Both the position numbers and the translations under genes were made by a program. From Gracilimonas amylolytica (GTDB lineage: Bacteria > Bacteroidota > Rhodothermia > Balneolales > Balneolaceae), in assembly GCF_002911695.1 (NCBI RefSeq), contig NZ_PQBS01000011.1, positions 34,742-98,741 of the forward strand: DNA of 64,000 nt, given 5' to 3'. The notes under the pieces are model-generated. The model had not been told where the DNA came from. It ran no database searches and saw only the letters and a list, made by a program, of their open reading frames with translations. Of the stretch, positions 38,887 to 47,831 are shown piece by piece (positions within the stretch are counted from its first letter, which is position 1; the number at the start of each line of letters is the position of its first letter).

Positions 38887-40332
38887 TCAGAGGCTGGCTA
38901 CTTCAATACGCTGATGCAGTTCTTCAACCATTCGCTTATGCTTAGGGCTGGTTGAAATCCGTTCTTCAACAGTAGAAATAGCATGAATGACCGTAGAGTG
39001 ATCGCGACCACCAAAATGGAGTCCGATGGTTTTCAGGCTCGACTTCGTGAATTTCTTGGAGAGATACATCGCGATCTGTCGGGCTTCAACGATCTCCTGC
39101 TTCCGGGTTTTCTCACGAACCTTATTGGTATCGATGCCAAAATAATCACACACATAATTTTGTATAGATTCAATGGAGATCTGTGTGTTGGAATCTTTGA
39201 CCATATCCTTCAGCACGCGTTTGGCCATTGCCAGATCGATATCGTCAATATTTTGCAGAGAGGCATGTGCCAACAGTTTGATAATAGCGCCTTCAAGGTC
39301 TCTTACATTCGATTTGAAGTTATGTGCGATGAATTCAATGATCTGAGGGTCGATCTCTATGCCGTTGTCATTTGCCTTGCGTTCAAGGATGGCGTAACGG
39401 GTTTCATATTCAGGCATTTTAAGGTCAGCGCTCAGTCCCCAGCCAAAGCGGGAGATAAGTCGCTCTTCAATATCAGGAACATCCTTTGGGGCGCGGTCAC
39501 TGCTAAGGATGATCTGCTTACCATCCTGATGCAGGGCGTTAAAGATGTGGAAGAATTCTTCCTGTGTTTTTTCCTTTCCACTGAAGAACTGAATGTCATC
39601 CACCATCAATACATCAATATTACGATAGAACATGGAGAATTCACTGGCCCGGTTATTACGGATGGCGTGTACGAACTCGTTGGTAAAAGCTTCTGAAGAG
39701 ATATACAAAACGGATTTTTCATCCCCGAATTTCTCTTTGATCTTATTGCCTATACTTTGAACGAGGTGTGTTTTTCCGAGTCCGGTAGGGCCGTACACAA
39801 AAAATGGGTTGAATGAGTTACTGCCGGGATTATCAGCGATCGCCATGGCGGCAGAACGGGCAAGACGGTTGCAATCACCTTCAATGAATCGTTCGAACAC
39901 ATAATTATTATTCAGGTTCGAGTCGATCTTGGTCTTTTTAATACCGGGGATCACAAACGGATTCTCAATACGATCCGGCTGGTATTCCGGATAGCCGGCC
40001 GATTCCTGAGGTTGAACCGGACCCATAGGGCGTTGCGGCATTCTCACTGATCGGTTGTTTTCAAACTGATCAGACTTCTCCATTACTATAGAGTACTCGA
40101 GTTTGCCTTCCGGCCCCAGTACTTTTGCCAGCGTTGAACGCAACATATTATAGTAGTGCTCTTCCAGCCATTCATACCAAAACTGACTGGGTACCTGTAT
40201 GGTGAGCGTACTGTCTTTTAATGACACCGGTTTGATCGGTTCAAACCATGATTTATATTTCTGATAGCTGATGTTGTCCTTTATAATTTCGAGGCAGTTA
40301 TCCCATGCCTTCTCAACCGATAACTCGTGCAA
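38887..40332 (-). CDS. dnaA: Chromosomal replication initiator DnaA
   Basis: AAA+ initiator of 481 residues. Domain I (AWDNCLEIIKDNISYQKYKSWFEPIKP) is at the N-terminus, then a flexible proline/glutamine-rich domain II. Domain III has Walker A YGPTGLGKTHLVQ, Walker B VLMVDDIQFFSGKE, sensor I ILSSDRAPKDV and the arginine finger in EERLISRFGWGL. Domain IV ends with the DnaA box-binding signature FGGRDHSTVIHA. It is the first gene of an operon with folate and nucleotide genes. A candidate promoter, with DnaA boxes around it, lies 130 bases upstream, which would allow autoregulation. Confidence 0.97.
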   Translation of the reverse strand: MHELSVEKAWDNCLEIIKDNISYQKYKSWFEPIKPVSLKDSTLTIQVPSQFWYEWLEEHYYNMLRSTLAKVLGPEGKLEYSIVMEKSDQFENNRSVRMPQRPMGPVQPQESAGYPEYQPDRIENPFVIPGIKKTKIDSNLNNNYVFERFIEGDCNRLARSAAMAIADNPGSNSFNPFFVYGPTGLGKTHLVQSIGNKIKEKFGDEKSVLYISSEAFTNEFVHAIRNNRASEFSMFYRNIDVLMVDDIQFFSGKEKTQEEFFHIFNALHQDGKQIILSSDRAPKDVPDIEERLISRFGWGLSADLKMPEYETRYAILERKANDNGIEIDPQIIEFIAHNFKSNVRDLEGAIIKLLAHASLQNIDDIDLAMAKRVLKDMVKDSNTQISIESIQNYVCDYFGIDTNKVREKTRKQEIVEARQIAMYLSKKFTKSSLKTIGLHFGGRDHSTVIHAISTVEERISTSPKHKRMVEELHQRIEVASL

Positions 40333-40700
40333 TTGTCCAAATCCCCCTAACGGTGTTAGCTTAAAATAGTTTGATCCATTCCTCGTCAGTTATCCACAAG
40401 TAAAGATAATGGTCTGACTTCGTTCGGTTTTGAAAATGGTAATTTATTGGGCACTTGTCAAACCTATGTTTGGCTATTTTTGAAAAGTTATCCACATTAC
40501 ATTAAACAGCGTAAGTTATTGGCGCACAACGTTAAATAAAAAACTGCAAAAAATTCCTAAAAAGAGCTTGACACCCCGTAACATTGCCGTAACACTGAAT
40601 TAACCTTTTTGAAAAACCGACATTAGCAGTACTAAAAACTTTTCCACAAGTTTTCCACATTTGTAGAAAGTTTTACACCGATAAATTTCCGTGCAAAAAA
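40333..40700. other. Candidate oriC / dnaA regulatory region
   Basis: A 368-base gap between dnaA and prmC (both minus strand). It contains two perfect DnaA boxes TTATCCACA (40390-40398 and 40488-40496) and a tandem pair of TTTTCCACA near-boxes (40640-40648 and 40651-40659), all in one orientation. AT-rich segments lie between (around 40535-40560). Four boxes next to dnaA, with recF 5 kb away, fit a replication origin. They also fit dnaA autoregulation alone, and skew cannot be judged by eye. Confidence 0.55.
40459..40466 (-). promoter_or_regulatory. Putative -7 element of the dnaA promoter
   Basis: CAAACCTA on the plus strand reads TAGGTTTG on the minus strand, an exact TAnnTTTG match. A DnaA box at 40488-40496 sits just upstream of it, and another (40390-40398) in the presumed leader, so DnaA binding could control transcription. 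A TATGTTTG on the opposite strand (40465-40472) makes the site nearly palindromic. Confidence 0.5.
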
Positions 40701-41561
40701 TCAAGCCTTTTTTGCTTTAAAAAATCTCTTTTTTTCATCGAGATCTTTCAGGGTTTCCGAAGACCAATCAGAGGCTTCGAAAAGCTTTGTTACCTTAGTA
40801 CCTAACTCGTGGTGGAGTTCAAAGTAAACCGTGCCGTTTTCTTTCAAAGATGACCTGCAAATTGACTCAAGAGCTTTGTACATCTTGTCCGTGGATTCAC
40901 AAAAAAGAGCGAGCTCAGGTTCGAACTCTACCACCTCTTTATCTAAGGTGTCTTTTTCGTGAGGTTCTATATAAGGTGGGTTTGATATAATGATATCAAA
41001 AGTGTCAGGCTTGATGTGTTGTGGCTTAAACAGATCGTCCTCAAAAAAGGTGATATCTACCTCATTATAAGCGGCATTACCTTTGGCGATCTCCAAAGCT
41101 TCTTGGGAAATATCAGTGGCATACACATTCCAGTCAGGCTTTTCTTTTTTGATGGCAACGGGAATACAACCGGATCCGGTACCTATATCCAAAATATTCA
41201 GATCTTTTTTGTCCTTGTTCTCTTTGAGGATCAGATCCACGAGCTGCTCGGTTTCCTGCCTGGGGATGAGTACGCCCGGCTCAACCTTGATCTGCACGTT
41301 CAGAAAATCAGTTTCTCCTGTAATATATTGCAGAGGCTCATGCATCGATCTTCTCTTGACCATGGGGCGTAAGGCATCGAGTTCTTCTGAGGAAAGTGGA
41401 CGGTCGTACATTAAGTAAAGATCCAGCCGTTTGACGCCTAAAACGTCGGCAAGCAGCCACTCTATACTAAAGCGCGGGGACCTGATCTCTTTTTCTTCAA
41501 AGAAATCAGTGGCCCATTCAAGCATGCTAAGAACCGTCCATACGGAAGGTGTGTTAGCCAT
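40701..41561 (-). CDS. prmC: Release factor glutamine N5-methyltransferase
   Basis: Modifies the GGQ glutamine of peptide-chain release factors with S-adenosylmethionine; 286 residues. The N-terminal helical domain (FSIEWLLADVLGVKRLDLYLMYDRPL) is followed by the substrate loop VLIPRQETEQLV, SAM-binding NILDIGTGSGCIPVAI, and the hallmark catalytic loop ISNPPYIEPHE. The stop is at the edge of the dnaA-proximal region. It is preceded by a small gene 3 bases upstream on the same strand, so the two are an operon. Confidence 0.95.
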   Translation of the reverse strand: MANTPSVWTVLSMLEWATDFFEEKEIRSPRFSIEWLLADVLGVKRLDLYLMYDRPLSSEELDALRPMVKRRSMHEPLQYITGETDFLNVQIKVEPGVLIPRQETEQLVDLILKENKDKKDLNILDIGTGSGCIPVAIKKEKPDWNVYATDISQEALEIAKGNAAYNEVDITFFEDDLFKPQHIKPDTFDIIISNPPYIEPHEKDTLDKEVVEFEPELALFCESTDKMYKALESICRSSLKENGTVYFELHHELGTKVTKLFEASDWSSETLKDLDEKKRFFKAKKA

Positions 41562-41564
41562 AAA

Positions 41565-41951
41565 TTATTCTTCTTCAGTTTCAGCCGGTGGCTGTTCTTC
41601 CTGAAGAGTTAATCCGTGGCGTTTAGAGAAATCGAGAATGAAATCGATAACGTTGGTCTCAACGGTTTGCTCTTCGGATAGTGAACTACCCCTGAAACCC
41701 ATGCGACCACCGGTCTTTTTCAATACGATCTTATTGTGTTTCCCTTTACTTTCAAGAATACAGGTAAGGGTAACACTGGAGTTGATCTGTTTTTCATATT
41801 CTTCGTAAACCGCTACATAAATGGTTTCAGAAGTCCCCTCAGGAGAATATTCGTATAGAAATTTTGGTGGATGTTCTTTAAACAATTTGGATGACATTCT
41901 GCGAAGCGTTGCAGTTGGCCCAAATACGAAATATGTTGTGTGTGAATTCAT
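41565..41951 (-). CDS. Hypothetical protein
   Basis: No family recognised. Protein of 128 residues with no signal peptide or membrane helix. It begins NSHTTYFVFGPTATLRRMSSKLF, has a middle part rich in beta-strand (ETIYVAVYEEY, SSVTLTCILES) and ends in an acidic proline-rich tail (EEQPPAETEEE). The strand pattern suggests an alpha-beta fold of the ligand-binding type, which is only a guess. It is 3 bases upstream of prmC on the same strand, so expression is linked to it. Confidence 0.7.
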   Translation of the reverse strand: MNSHTTYFVFGPTATLRRMSSKLFKEHPPKFLYEYSPEGTSETIYVAVYEEYEKQINSSVTLTCILESKGKHNKIVLKKTGGRMGFRGSSLSEEQTVETNVIDFILDFSKRHGLTLQEEQPPAETEEE

Positions 41952-42110
41952 GCTTTGTAGCTTGAATTAATTATTTTATGGATGTGTTTATTACTAAAAA
42001 TTTGTGGTGAAAATAACAGGATATTGTATTAACGCAATAAGAAAAAGTAGAAAATTTCGTTAACGCAACGTCTAACGGGCTCAAAACCATTATAAACCCA
42101 ACATTTATCG

Positions 42111-42974
42111 ATGAAAAAATTTATTGCAGTCTTTCTATTTGCGGCTCTTTTCTTAACAAATAATGCCCTCGCACAGTTTGGTGAGCCTGAGGTGCGTCAG
42201 GTGGATGCCCCTAAGAATTTATTTGATGAAGGTTACAAAACCGGCTTTGGTTTTAACCTGGCTCTCTCAGATTTTGGGTTTGGAGCCGGCGGTCAATTCA
42301 GGTTTGGTCTGAGGCCCTACACCGAAGCATTGATCACACTTAAGATCTCAGGTTTGAAAGATCCGACGGAACAAACCTTTACGGATTTTCTTGGATACCG
42401 TACCACACCGGATAAATATCAGCGGATCATTTCTGTTCCGCTATACTTTGGAATTAAACAGCGATTCATGCCGGAAAAAATTGCTGATAACTTCAGATTA
42501 TTCAGTTCGATCAGTGCCGGACCGACTTTCGCGTTTTCCTACAGCTATTTTGACGATGTGAATGAGAATGGATTTCGGGAAAATGATGCGCGTATTTATG
42601 GTTTCACGGAACGCACGAATGATATTTTTACAGGCTGGGGTGATTCGGAGACCCATTGGGGTATGGGAGGCGAATTCACCATAGGAATAGATTTTGGGGA
42701 TAATTTCGCTAACCTCTCAACGGTGCAGTTTGGCTATACGATGAATTATTTTCCGAATGGAATACAGGTTCTGCAACCCTGTAAAGCTGACCTGAACAGG
42801 ATCGGTGAGGCCCCGCTGAACCCATGTGGTGTGGGAGGTAATTACACGGAGGTCTTTTTCCAGGATCAAAGTGGGAATATCTTTTCAGAACAGGCTCCCC
42901 TTGAGAAAGCTAACGACCCCAGAAAATATTTCGGATCTGCACAGATCAGCTTCATCTTTGGCTGGATGTGGTAA
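42111..42974 (+). CDS. Predicted outer-membrane beta-barrel protein
   Basis: Exported protein of 287 residues with a clean signal peptide (FIAVFLFAALFLTNNALAQ). The mature part alternates glycine/aromatic strands (FGFNLALSDFGFGAGGQFRFGL, YFGIKQRFMPE, GTFSYSYF-like turns) and ends in SFIFGWMW with a C-terminal aromatic residue, as outer-membrane proteins need for BAM recognition. Two Cys in the extracellular-looking loop (QPCKADLNRIGEAPLNPCG) may form a disulfide. Not matched to a characterised family. It is convergent with the HAD gene, 4 bases apart. Confidence 0.75.
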   Translation: MKKFIAVFLFAALFLTNNALAQFGEPEVRQVDAPKNLFDEGYKTGFGFNLALSDFGFGAGGQFRFGLRPYTEALITLKISGLKDPTEQTFTDFLGYRTTPDKYQRIISVPLYFGIKQRFMPEKIADNFRLFSSISAGPTFAFSYSYFDDVNENGFRENDARIYGFTERTNDIFTGWGDSETHWGMGGEFTIGIDFGDNFANLSTVQFGYTMNYFPNGIQVLQPCKADLNRIGEAPLNPCGVGGNYTEVFFQDQSGNIFSEQAPLEKANDPRKYFGSAQISFIFGWMW

Positions 42975-42978
42975 ATGA

Positions 42979-43677
42979 TCAGCTTGAGATCAATTCGCTA
43001 AACCATATTTCAGGTTCTGAGAGATCATCAAGGATGAGTTCAGGATTGTGTTCGGCAAGATCTTCACGGCTATACTTTCCGGTAGTAACCGACACGCATT
43101 TCATTCCGGCATGTTTGGCACACTGAATATCTCTTGGGGTATCACCGATGATCACAAATCGTGAAGGGTCAGGATCAATGCCCATTTGTTCGCGAACTTG
43201 TTCAATGGCTATAAACGGTAAGTTGTTTCGGTCTTTGTCATGTTCACCAAAAGCTCCGATGCTGAAATCGTAGCCTATTCTGCCTGCCTTTAATTTGATC
43301 ACTGCTGCCTTGGGATAATTACCGGTTAGCAGACCTCGGACAAAATCACGGCGGCTAAAAAAGTTGATGGCTTCATCAACATAGCTGTGGCGATAAACAA
43401 GATCGTAGTTTAACCGTTGCTCCAATTCTCTGAGATAGGCAGATTTAAACGTTTGATACAGGGCTTTATCATAGCCATGGTTTACAAAAAAGGAGGTAAA
43501 GATATCATGATCGGTTCGGCCCGAAAATGAATCCTGTTCCAGCTGTGGATAGTGTATGTCATGTTCATCCAATAACTCTCTTAACATTGCGCGGTTAAAT
43601 CCACGATCGACGGTTAACATGGTTCCGTCAATATCGAATAAAATGATCCAGGGGTGACTCATGAATGAATAGTTCAT
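42979..43677 (-). CDS. HAD-superfamily hydrolase (phosphoglycolate phosphatase-like)
   Basis: Haloacid dehalogenase-fold phosphatase of 232 residues. Motif I is IILFDIDGTML with the nucleophile and acid/base Asp. Motif II is GLLTGNY (Thr), the Lys is in KLKAGRIGYDF, and motif IV is FVIIGDTPRDIQCAKHAGM. An alpha-helical cap lies between motifs I and II. Overall closest in pattern to Gph/PGP-type phosphatases; the substrate is not decidable. It is divergent from eno, 122 bases away. Confidence 0.88.
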   Translation of the reverse strand: MNYSFMSHPWIILFDIDGTMLTVDRGFNRAMLRELLDEHDIHYPQLEQDSFSGRTDHDIFTSFFVNHGYDKALYQTFKSAYLRELEQRLNYDLVYRHSYVDEAINFFSRRDFVRGLLTGNYPKAAVIKLKAGRIGYDFSIGAFGEHDKDRNNLPFIAIEQVREQMGIDPDPSRFVIIGDTPRDIQCAKHAGMKCVSVTTGKYSREDLAEHNPELILDDLSEPEIWFSELISS

Positions 43678-43781
43678 TGATAGTTAATATCATCTTCACT
43701 TTAAGTTACGAATATTGAGGTGAAATGGCTTTAAGTACAGGTTAAATAACAGTACCTTTAAGCAGTAAGAATCTCACTTAA

Positions 43782-45089
<1,308 letters not shown>

Positions 45090-45109
45090 AACCATAAAGC
45101 ATTCATCTT

Positions 45110-45141
45110 AAAAAGCCACTGATCAAGCAGTGGCTTTTTTT
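45110..45141 (+). terminator. Terminator of eno
   Basis: Stem AAAGCCACTG with CAGTGGCTTT around a six-base loop, followed by TTTTT. Stop codon to stem is about 20 bases. Confidence 0.92.
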
Positions 45142-45214
45142 GAGGGAAGTCGTTAAGAGTGTGATCAAATCGGCAGAATAAATAAAATTCAAAAAAAGTT
45201 AGTATCCGCATAAT

Positions 45215-45307
45215 AAATGCCGGATTATAGAGTTATAGAATCACTTACATACACATAGTAGCTTTCTAAGGAGCCGGCATTTGGATTGATAGCCGGCTCT
45301 TTTTTTA
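45215..45307 (+). promoter_or_regulatory. Possible attenuator or small RNA in the recF leader
   Basis: A terminator hairpin (GAGCCGGC at 45271-45278, GCCGGCTC at 45292-45299, then eight T) lies 46 bases before recF. Upstream, AAATGCCGG (45215-45223) is exactly complementary to CCGGCATTT (45274-45282), which would disrupt the terminator stem if paired. The two structures are mutually exclusive, as in attenuators and riboswitches. It could instead be the end of a small RNA. No ligand-binding domain was recognised. Confidence 0.45.
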
Positions 45308-45353
45308 TTATTAGCCCCTGTTATAAACTGATAGAATGCGTACCATATAGCGT

Positions 45354-46487
45354 ATGCGAAATACCCACACAGAACTACTTAATTTCAGGAATCATGTGGA
45401 GACCAAGATCGATTGGGCTCCGCATTTAAATGTAATAACGGGGCCAAACGGTTCAGGAAAAACCAGTTTGATCGATGCTATTCATTACCTGTGTATGTCG
45501 CGTAGTTTTGTTTCTAACACCGATATGTATGTGGTCAATCAGGATGAGAGCTATTTCATGATAAAAGGCCACTTTGAGGGGCAAATACGTTCTGAATTTG
45601 ATGTATCCTGTACCTATTCACGGGGTGATGGGAAAAAGATCTTTGTGAATGACTCTCCCCTTGAAAAACTATCCGATCTGATCGGTATGGTACCGGTGGT
45701 CACCCTTACTCCCGATGACAAAAAATTAACGCTGGAAGGCCCGGCAGAAAGGCGCAGCTACATCGATTCATTTATCAGTCAGATCTCACCCGGATATTTG
45801 CGGGATCTGATCGAGTTTCGGAGGGTGAGGAAGCAGCGAAATAGTTTACTTCAGGAATACCGGGGACCGGCTTCGGTACTTGAAGCCTATCTGGAGCCCT
45901 GGAATGTGCAGTTGGTTGAGACCGGCTCCAGGATCGTGGCTAAACGATATGAAGTTCTGGAAAAACTTAAAGATTATCTGGAAGAAGATTATGCCATGAT
46001 TTCCGGCATGGATCTGACGACCAACCTGGAATATCAGACCTTTTGCACGCCGGGGTCAGATCCGAAAGAAATTGAAAAGGCCTACTTTGAAGAACTTGAA
46101 AGAGTACAGGCAAAAGAAATTGAAAGGGAGATCACAACCGTTGGACCACACAGAGATGAGGTGGTGTTTTATCTGGATGATTTTGAATTGAGGCGGTTTG
46201 GGTCACAGGGCCAACATCGCCTGTTTGCACTCTCGTTGAAGCTGGCGCAGCTGCATTATTATTCCGATGAACTTGATGACCTGCCTATCCTCATGCTGGA
46301 TGATGTGTTTGGCGACCTGGACCTGAAAAAAACTGAGATATTGCTAACCGCTCTTCAACAACATAAAGGTCAAATATTCATAACTTCCGCTAACCCGGTA
46401 CCCTTTAAAGATTATGTGACCTTTGATGGTGAAAATAACCGGTTCTATAAAGTTGAAAACGGTAGGGTTGAAGAGGTGAATACATGA
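45354..46487 (+). CDS. recF: DNA replication and repair protein RecF
   Basis: SMC-like ATPase that helps load RecA at single-strand gaps; 377 residues. Walker A is ITGPNGSGKTSLIDAIHYL near residue 30, after the characteristic ELLNFRNHVE. The coiled-coil/lobe region is followed by GPHRDEVVFYLDD, the signature FGSQGQHRLFALSLKLAQ and Walker B ILMLDDVFGDLDL. The stop overlaps the next gene's ATG by four bases. recF is often near dnaA and oriC, consistent with the region. A possible attenuator lies upstream. Confidence 0.95.
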   Translation: MRNTHTELLNFRNHVETKIDWAPHLNVITGPNGSGKTSLIDAIHYLCMSRSFVSNTDMYVVNQDESYFMIKGHFEGQIRSEFDVSCTYSRGDGKKIFVNDSPLEKLSDLIGMVPVVTLTPDDKKLTLEGPAERRSYIDSFISQISPGYLRDLIEFRRVRKQRNSLLQEYRGPASVLEAYLEPWNVQLVETGSRIVAKRYEVLEKLKDYLEEDYAMISGMDLTTNLEYQTFCTPGSDPKEIEKAYFEELERVQAKEIEREITTVGPHRDEVVFYLDDFELRRFGSQGQHRLFALSLKLAQLHYYSDELDDLPILMLDDVFGDLDLKKTEILLTALQQHKGQIFITSANPVPFKDYVTFDGENNRFYKVENGRVEEVNT

Positions 46488-46777
46488 GATTTGATACGCC
46501 AAAATCATTGAGTTCTGTATTGGAAGATTTCCTTGAGAAATTTCCTCAGAAGCGAAAGCTTAAACAAGGCATGATCTTGTCAGCTTTTGAGGATGTGGTG
46601 GGCAAGCGGCTGGCATCAGAAGTTGAGGACCTTCACTTTGAAGGTAACAAGCTGGCGATGAAGGTCAAGCATCCGGCCTGGCGGCACGAAATTCACTCCA
46701 ATCGGTTTAGCATTGCCAAAAAATTGAACTCAAAAGTAAAAGGCGATATCATTGCTGATATCATTGTTCGCAGTTAG
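46484..46777 (+). CDS. DciA-like protein (DUF721 family)
   Basis: Protein of 97 residues, overlapping recF by four bases. It matches the DUF721/DciA family: LEKFPQKRKLKQGMILSAFEDVVGKRL, then VKHPAWRHEIHSNRF. In many bacteria lacking DnaC or DnaI, DciA loads the replicative helicase DnaB, so the recF-dciA pairing is functionally sensible. Coupled translation with recF is likely. The KH-like domain fold is typical of the group. Confidence 0.85.
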   Translation: MRFDTPKSLSSVLEDFLEKFPQKRKLKQGMILSAFEDVVGKRLASEVEDLHFEGNKLAMKVKHPAWRHEIHSNRFSIAKKLNSKVKGDIIADIIVRS

Positions 46778-46811
46778 TTGATTAAACTAAACCCTGCATC
46801 TATATTCTTTC

Positions 46812-47822
46812 ATGACAGATTTTTTTAACCACCCATTTATTAATCAGATAAAAGACCTTTTTAAGTCGGGTACCAAACCCGGTGTTGAAGAAGAGGAGGT
46901 CAGCTTTCTGCGTCGGGAAAAAGTGGTGGTTTTTATAGGTGCCTACATTATGGCAGTGGCTTTATGGTTTATTGTGAACCTGAGTGGCAGTTACAGCATC
47001 AATGTAAATTTACCCATTGAACCGGGAAATATACCTGAGGACATGGCGCTGACTGAAGAACTTCCTGAATTTGTACAAGCTGATGTTGCCGGTGATGGCT
47101 GGCAGTTGCTTTCTCTTTTTAATGATCCGCCTACGGTGATCATCAATATTGATAATGAAGAAGTTAATTTATTCGATCAGGTTCGCCAAAGGCTGAGTTA
47201 TTTGCAGGGAGTGGATATTGCCAAGGTTCAACCCCTGTTGGTCCGCCTTGATATGGAAGCCAAAGTATCCAAAAAGATCCCTGTGGTACTCAACACAGAT
47301 ATCCAATTTCAGAACAGATTTGGTATGATCGGGGAACCGGTGATCAGCCCTGATAGCATCATCATAACAGGAGCGGCTTCAAAAGTGGCAGATATAGATG
47401 AATGGGTAGTTCAGGATACACTAAGGCTGAAAGGGGTCAGAAATGATATTTCACGGAATATTGAATTGCAGGAAAGTACCGGTGTGATCGAATTGTCTGA
47501 AACGGAGATACAGTTTGAGGCTGATATCTCAGAGTTTACAGAAGGAGAGACTACTGTTATCATCAACACAAGAGGTTTGCCAAGGGGACAAAACGTTACC
47601 TACAACCCGGCATCGGTAACTATTACGTACGATGTTCCCATAGAGCAATTTGCAGAGGTCGAAAAATTGCAGCCGTATCAGGCCTATGTACCATATTCAA
47701 AGATCCTTGAAGACTCAACCGGTTATGTTACGCCAGACATTGACCTCACTGAATCCGACTATGAGTTACGGCTCCGTAATTTTAAGCCCAAGGCCGTGGC
47801 TTACTTTACTGTCATTAACTGA
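46812..47822 (+). CDS. YbbR-like (CdaR-type) membrane protein
   Basis: Protein of 336 residues with one N-terminal membrane helix (VVFIGAYIMAVALWFIVNLSGS) and a periplasmic part made of several YbbR repeats. Each resembles the block SKKIPVVLNTDIQFQNRFGM then SPDSIIITGAASKVADIDEWVV, seen at about residues 150-215 and 220-300. Firmicute CdaR regulates diadenylate cyclase CdaA; no cdaA gene is in this window, so the partner is unknown. It follows the DciA-like gene after 34 bases. Confidence 0.8.
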   Translation: MTDFFNHPFINQIKDLFKSGTKPGVEEEEVSFLRREKVVVFIGAYIMAVALWFIVNLSGSYSINVNLPIEPGNIPEDMALTEELPEFVQADVAGDGWQLLSLFNDPPTVIINIDNEEVNLFDQVRQRLSYLQGVDIAKVQPLLVRLDMEAKVSKKIPVVLNTDIQFQNRFGMIGEPVISPDSIIITGAASKVADIDEWVVQDTLRLKGVRNDISRNIELQESTGVIELSETEIQFEADISEFTEGETTVIINTRGLPRGQNVTYNPASVTITYDVPIEQFAEVEKLQPYQAYVPYSKILEDSTGYVTPDIDLTESDYELRLRNFKPKAVAYFTVIN

Positions 47823-47831
47823 TCCAATTAT

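Noticed and set aside
38983..39696. Plus-strand open frame of 237 codons inside dnaA
   Set aside because: Antisense to a fully conserved DnaA; no domain or signal recognised.
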